7,993 nucleotides of DNA from the NCBI GenBank assembly GCA_021775655.1, contig JAJFHK010000226.1, positions 1-7,993 on the forward strand, read 5' to 3'. Shown here piece by piece: positions 5,820-7,993 of the stretch. The translations under genes were made by a program, and so were the position numbers. The first letter of the stretch is position 1. Every line of letters begins with the position of its first letter. The notes beneath the pieces are model-generated. The model saw only the letters and a program-made list of their open reading frames with translations. It had not been told where the DNA came from and made no database searches. The stretch comes from Filomicrobium sp. GTDB lineage: Bacteria > Pseudomonadota > Alphaproteobacteria > Rhizobiales > Hyphomicrobiaceae.

Positions 5820-7139
5820 GTGAAGATCTGTATGATCGGTGCCGGATACGTTGGACTTGTATCCGCGACCTGCTTCTCCGAGTTCGGCTGGACCGTCACC
5901 TGCGTCGACAACGATCCAGATCGCCTGGCCCAGATGGCCGATGGCAAATCGCCGATCTACGAGCCCGGACTTGACGATCTGATGGCCCGTAACATGCAGT
6001 CGGGCCGATTGTCTTTTTCCGGTGACCTTGGCCCGTGTGTTGCTGAAGCCGACGTTGTTTTCCTCGCTGTCGGCACACCCATGCGCCGCGGTGACGGATA
6101 TGCCGACCTTTCTTACGTTTTTGGTGCTGTCGAAGAATTGGCACCGCACCTGACCGGCTTTACAGTCATCACAACGAAGTCGACGGTGCCCGTCGGCACC
6201 TCGCGTCAAATTGAAAAACGCCTCGAGGAATTACGGCCCGACGCAGACTATGCCGTCTGCTCAAACCCGGAATTCTTGCGGGAAGGCTCTGCCATCCAGG
6301 ACTTCACCCACCCCGACCGCGTCCTCGTCGGCATTGACGACCCCCGTGCCCAAGAGGTCATGGGTGAACTCTACAAGCCGCTTTCGCTTCGCAACGCACC
6401 CGTCATGTTCGTCAGCCGAGAATCTGCAGAACTCGCCAAATATGCCGCCAATGCATTCCTTGCAATGAAGATTTCCTTCATCAACGAGGTTGCTGATTTG
6501 TGCGAAGCAGTTGGCGCTGACGTGCAGGAAGTCGCGTCCTCAATCGGCAAGGACCGCCGCATCGGCGAAAAGTTCCTGCATCCGGGCCCCGGCTACGGCG
6601 GCTCATGTTTTCCCAAGGACGTGTCGGCCATTGTCCGCACCGCTCGCGAAGCGCGCGCGCCGTTGTCCCTGATCGAGCAGGTCCAAACCGTCAACGACGA
6701 GCGCAAGATCGCAATGGCGACACGCATCGAGCGACTTGCCGGCGGCTCCGTACGCGACAAGACGATCGCAATCCTCGGGGTCACCTTCAAGCCGAACACC
6801 GATGACATGCGCGACGCTCCAAGCCTCGTCATCGTGCCAATGCTCCAGGAGCGCGGCGCCAAGGTGCGAGCCTATGATCCGCAAGGACGAACGCATGCCG
6901 AACCGATGATGCCAGGTGTTGCGTGGTGCAACGATGCGCTCGACGCCGCCGAAGGTGCCGATATACTGGTCATTCTTACCGAATGGAACGAATTCCGCGC
7001 TCTCAACCTAAGTGAGGCAAAGGCCCGCATGCGCGGTGATCTGCTTGCCGATCTGCGCAACATCTTTAATGCCAAGACCGCAAAAGCCGCAGGGTTCCGT
7101 TATGACAGCATAGGCCGCCAGGAGCAGGCTCCTTCGTAG
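5820..7139 (+). CDS. ugd: UDP-glucose 6-dehydrogenase
   Basis: This 439-residue enzyme is full length for the family. It oxidises UDP-glucose to UDP-glucuronate in two NAD+-dependent steps in the cytoplasm, feeding capsule, exopolysaccharide or lipid glycosylation. The N-terminal NAD domain has GAGYVG (7-12), with Asp30 ending the second strand. NPEFLREG (149-156) and ELAKYAANAFLAMKISF (204-220) give the substrate site and the conserved Lys207. The catalytic cysteine is Cys263 in GPGYGGSCFPKD, with Asp267 nearby. The C-terminal UDP-binding domain shows GVTFKPNTDDMRDAPS (320-335). No key residue is missing. Translation starts at GTG, consistent with the ribosome binding site. A terminator-like stem sits in its leader, and an SDR gene follows after 12 bases, suggesting one transcript. 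UDP-mannuronate-type dehydrogenases are relatives, but the motifs fit UDP-glucose dehydrogenase best. Confidence 0.96.
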   Translation: MKICMIGAGYVGLVSATCFSEFGWTVTCVDNDPDRLAQMADGKSPIYEPGLDDLMARNMQSGRLSFSGDLGPCVAEADVVFLAVGTPMRRGDGYADLSYVFGAVEELAPHLTGFTVITTKSTVPVGTSRQIEKRLEELRPDADYAVCSNPEFLREGSAIQDFTHPDRVLVGIDDPRAQEVMGELYKPLSLRNAPVMFVSRESAELAKYAANAFLAMKISFINEVADLCEAVGADVQEVASSIGKDRRIGEKFLHPGPGYGGSCFPKDVSAIVRTAREARAPLSLIEQVQTVNDERKIAMATRIERLAGGSVRDKTIAILGVTFKPNTDDMRDAPSLVIVPMLQERGAKVRAYDPQGRTHAEPMMPGVAWCNDALDAAEGADILVILTEWNEFRALNLSEAKARMRGDLLADLRNIFNAKTAKAAGFRYDSIGRQEQAPS

Positions 7140-7151
7140 GCAGTGCAACGT

Positions 7152-7898
7152 ATGACCAACATTGCAATCATCACAGGAGCAAGCAGGGGCATTGGGGCTG
7201 CGACGGCAAAACTTGCGGCAAGCGCAGGTTACGACGTTTGCGTAAACTACGCTTCCAACGCCAAGGCAGCAGGCCTCATCGTTGACGATTGCAAAGCATT
7301 CGATGTTCGCGCAATTGCTTCAAAGGCGGACATCGCCAATCCCGATGATGTGGCAAAGCTGTTCGCAGAATGCGACGCCCAACTTGGTAAGGTCACACTG
7401 CTTGTCAACAACGCCGGCATCGTCGGCAACGCATCCAAACTGATCGATCTACGCAACGAAGATCTTCACGCAACCTACGCGATAAACGTGTTCGGCTCGA
7501 TTTACTGTTGCCGGGAAGCGATCAAGCGAATGGCGCGAAGCGAAGGTGGCAACGGCGGTTCGATCATCAACATCTCATCCATTGCAGCAAAACTCGGCAG
7601 CCCCAATGAATATATCCACTACGCCAGCTCGAAAGCAGCAATCGAAACACTGACGATCGGCCTGTCAAAGGAAGTTGGCCCCGAGGGGATTCGGGTCAAC
7701 TGCATCAGAGCCGGCACGGTCAATACTGAGATTCATGCAACGTCGGGCAATCCTGATCGACCGAAGATGTACGCGGGCATCGCCCCTCTCGGTCGCGTCG
7801 GAGAGCCCGCAGATATTGCAGAAACGATCATGTGGCTCGCATCAGACAAGGCAGCTTTCACAACTGGCGCGATCATCAGAGTTTCAGGAGGCGTCTAG
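7152..7898 (+). CDS. short-chain dehydrogenase/reductase, FabG-like
   Basis: This is a classical SDR of 248 residues that reduces a carbonyl or oxidises an alcohol using NAD(P)(H). The cofactor glycine motif TGASRGIG is at residues 8-15, NNAG at 86-89, and the catalytic tetrad is Asn112, Ser142 or Ser143, Tyr157 and Lys161 (YASSK). The C-terminal GRVGEPADIAETIMWLAS and the ending VSGG are typical of the 3-oxoacyl-ACP reductase and glucose 1-dehydrogenase-like groups. The substrate cannot be deduced. ATG at 7152 is preferred over GTG at 7143 because it puts the first strand in the usual place, although only a weak AGG lies upstream. It follows ugd by 12 bases and so is probably co-transcribed, which hints at sugar-related metabolism without proving it. 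The stop codon falls within CTAG, and the sequence beyond looks unlike coding DNA. Confidence 0.9.
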   Translation: MTNIAIITGASRGIGAATAKLAASAGYDVCVNYASNAKAAGLIVDDCKAFDVRAIASKADIANPDDVAKLFAECDAQLGKVTLLVNNAGIVGNASKLIDLRNEDLHATYAINVFGSIYCCREAIKRMARSEGGNGGSIINISSIAAKLGSPNEYIHYASSKAAIETLTIGLSKEVGPEGIRVNCIRAGTVNTEIHATSGNPDRPKMYAGIAPLGRVGEPADIAETIMWLASDKAAFTTGAIIRVSGGV

Positions 7899-7993
7899 AG
7901 CGTGTTCATGTTTGACGGACTCGGTTGGGGGATTCCCATCGGTCGCGAACAGTGATTCAACATGGATGCTGGGCGAGGGGGCCAGCATCCATG
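7899..7993. mobile_element. possible insertion sequence edge (tentative)
   Basis: The sequence begins GAGCGTGTTC directly after the SDR stop, contains GGGATTCCC and TGATTCA blocks, and ends in a 12-bp inverted repeat with the last bases reading ATG. This resembles the ends of some IS5- or IS630-type elements of Alphaproteobacteria as I remember them, and the adjoining CTAG would suit a YTAR target. No transposase is visible because the window ends here. It could instead be an ordinary intergenic region with a terminator. Confidence 0.3.
7961..7993. repeat. perfect 12-bp inverted repeat at the window end
   Basis: CATGGATGCTGG (7961-7972) and CCAGCATCCATG (7982-7993) are exact reverse complements around the 9-base loop GCGAGGGGG. 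The right arm ends at the window edge, but the arms cannot be judged complete because the next bases are unseen. No T-run is visible, so whether it is a terminator is undecided. Confidence 0.75.

Noticed and set aside
7143..7151. GTG at 7143 as the SDR start
   Set aside because: It adds three residues before a strand that already begins normally at the ATG, and has no better ribosome binding site.
1..7993. CRISPR arrays, tRNA or rRNA genes, toxin-antitoxin or defence systems
   Set aside because: I saw no regularly spaced repeats, cloverleaf-like sequences or defence-family motifs on either strand.

Overview
The window looks like chromosomal DNA of a free-living proteobacterium, most likely an alphaproteobacterium. 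This rests on the moderately high GC content, the strong GGAGG-type ribosome binding sites, and the character of the UDP-glucose dehydrogenase and the three-gene tungsten aldehyde oxidoreductase. No rRNA, tRNA or phylogenetic marker is present, so the placement is an inference.

Layout. Minus strand, read right to left: an operon of aorA (5266-4748, protein with four [4Fe-4S] clusters), aorB (4654-2807, tungsten-bispterin aldehyde oxidoreductase) and aorC (2615-1290, FAD/NADH oxidoreductase). Then come a PAPS-type sulfotransferase (1152-370) and a doubtful small basic ORF (206-15). Plus strand: ugd (5820-7139, UDP-glucose 6-dehydrogenase), followed after 12 bases by a short-chain dehydrogenase/reductase (7152-7898). 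The two groups diverge from a 553-base gene-free region (5267-5819) rich in inverted repeats. The last 95 bases contain no gene and end in a perfect 12-bp inverted repeat. They may be the edge of an insertion sequence.

How the genes work together. AorABC matches in composition the enzyme type characterised in Aromatoleum aromaticum. AorB oxidises aldehydes to acids (or reduces acids), AorA carries electrons through its clusters, and AorC passes them to NAD+. That enzyme forms a chain of AorAB units ended by a single AorC. Two features here fit such an architecture. A strong hairpin lies between aorB and aorC and could lower aorC expression. AorA and AorC also end in strikingly similar C-terminal tails (NTP[K/R]A...GSGH), although they are otherwise unrelated proteins. 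ugd supplies UDP-glucuronate for surface polysaccharide, and the sulfotransferase could decorate a glycan, but nothing in the window proves that they share a pathway.

The most useful things to follow up are the shared AorA/AorC tail, the aorB-aorC hairpin, the terminator-like structure in the ugd leader, and the TGTACTT-N9-AAGTACA palindrome upstream of aorA.
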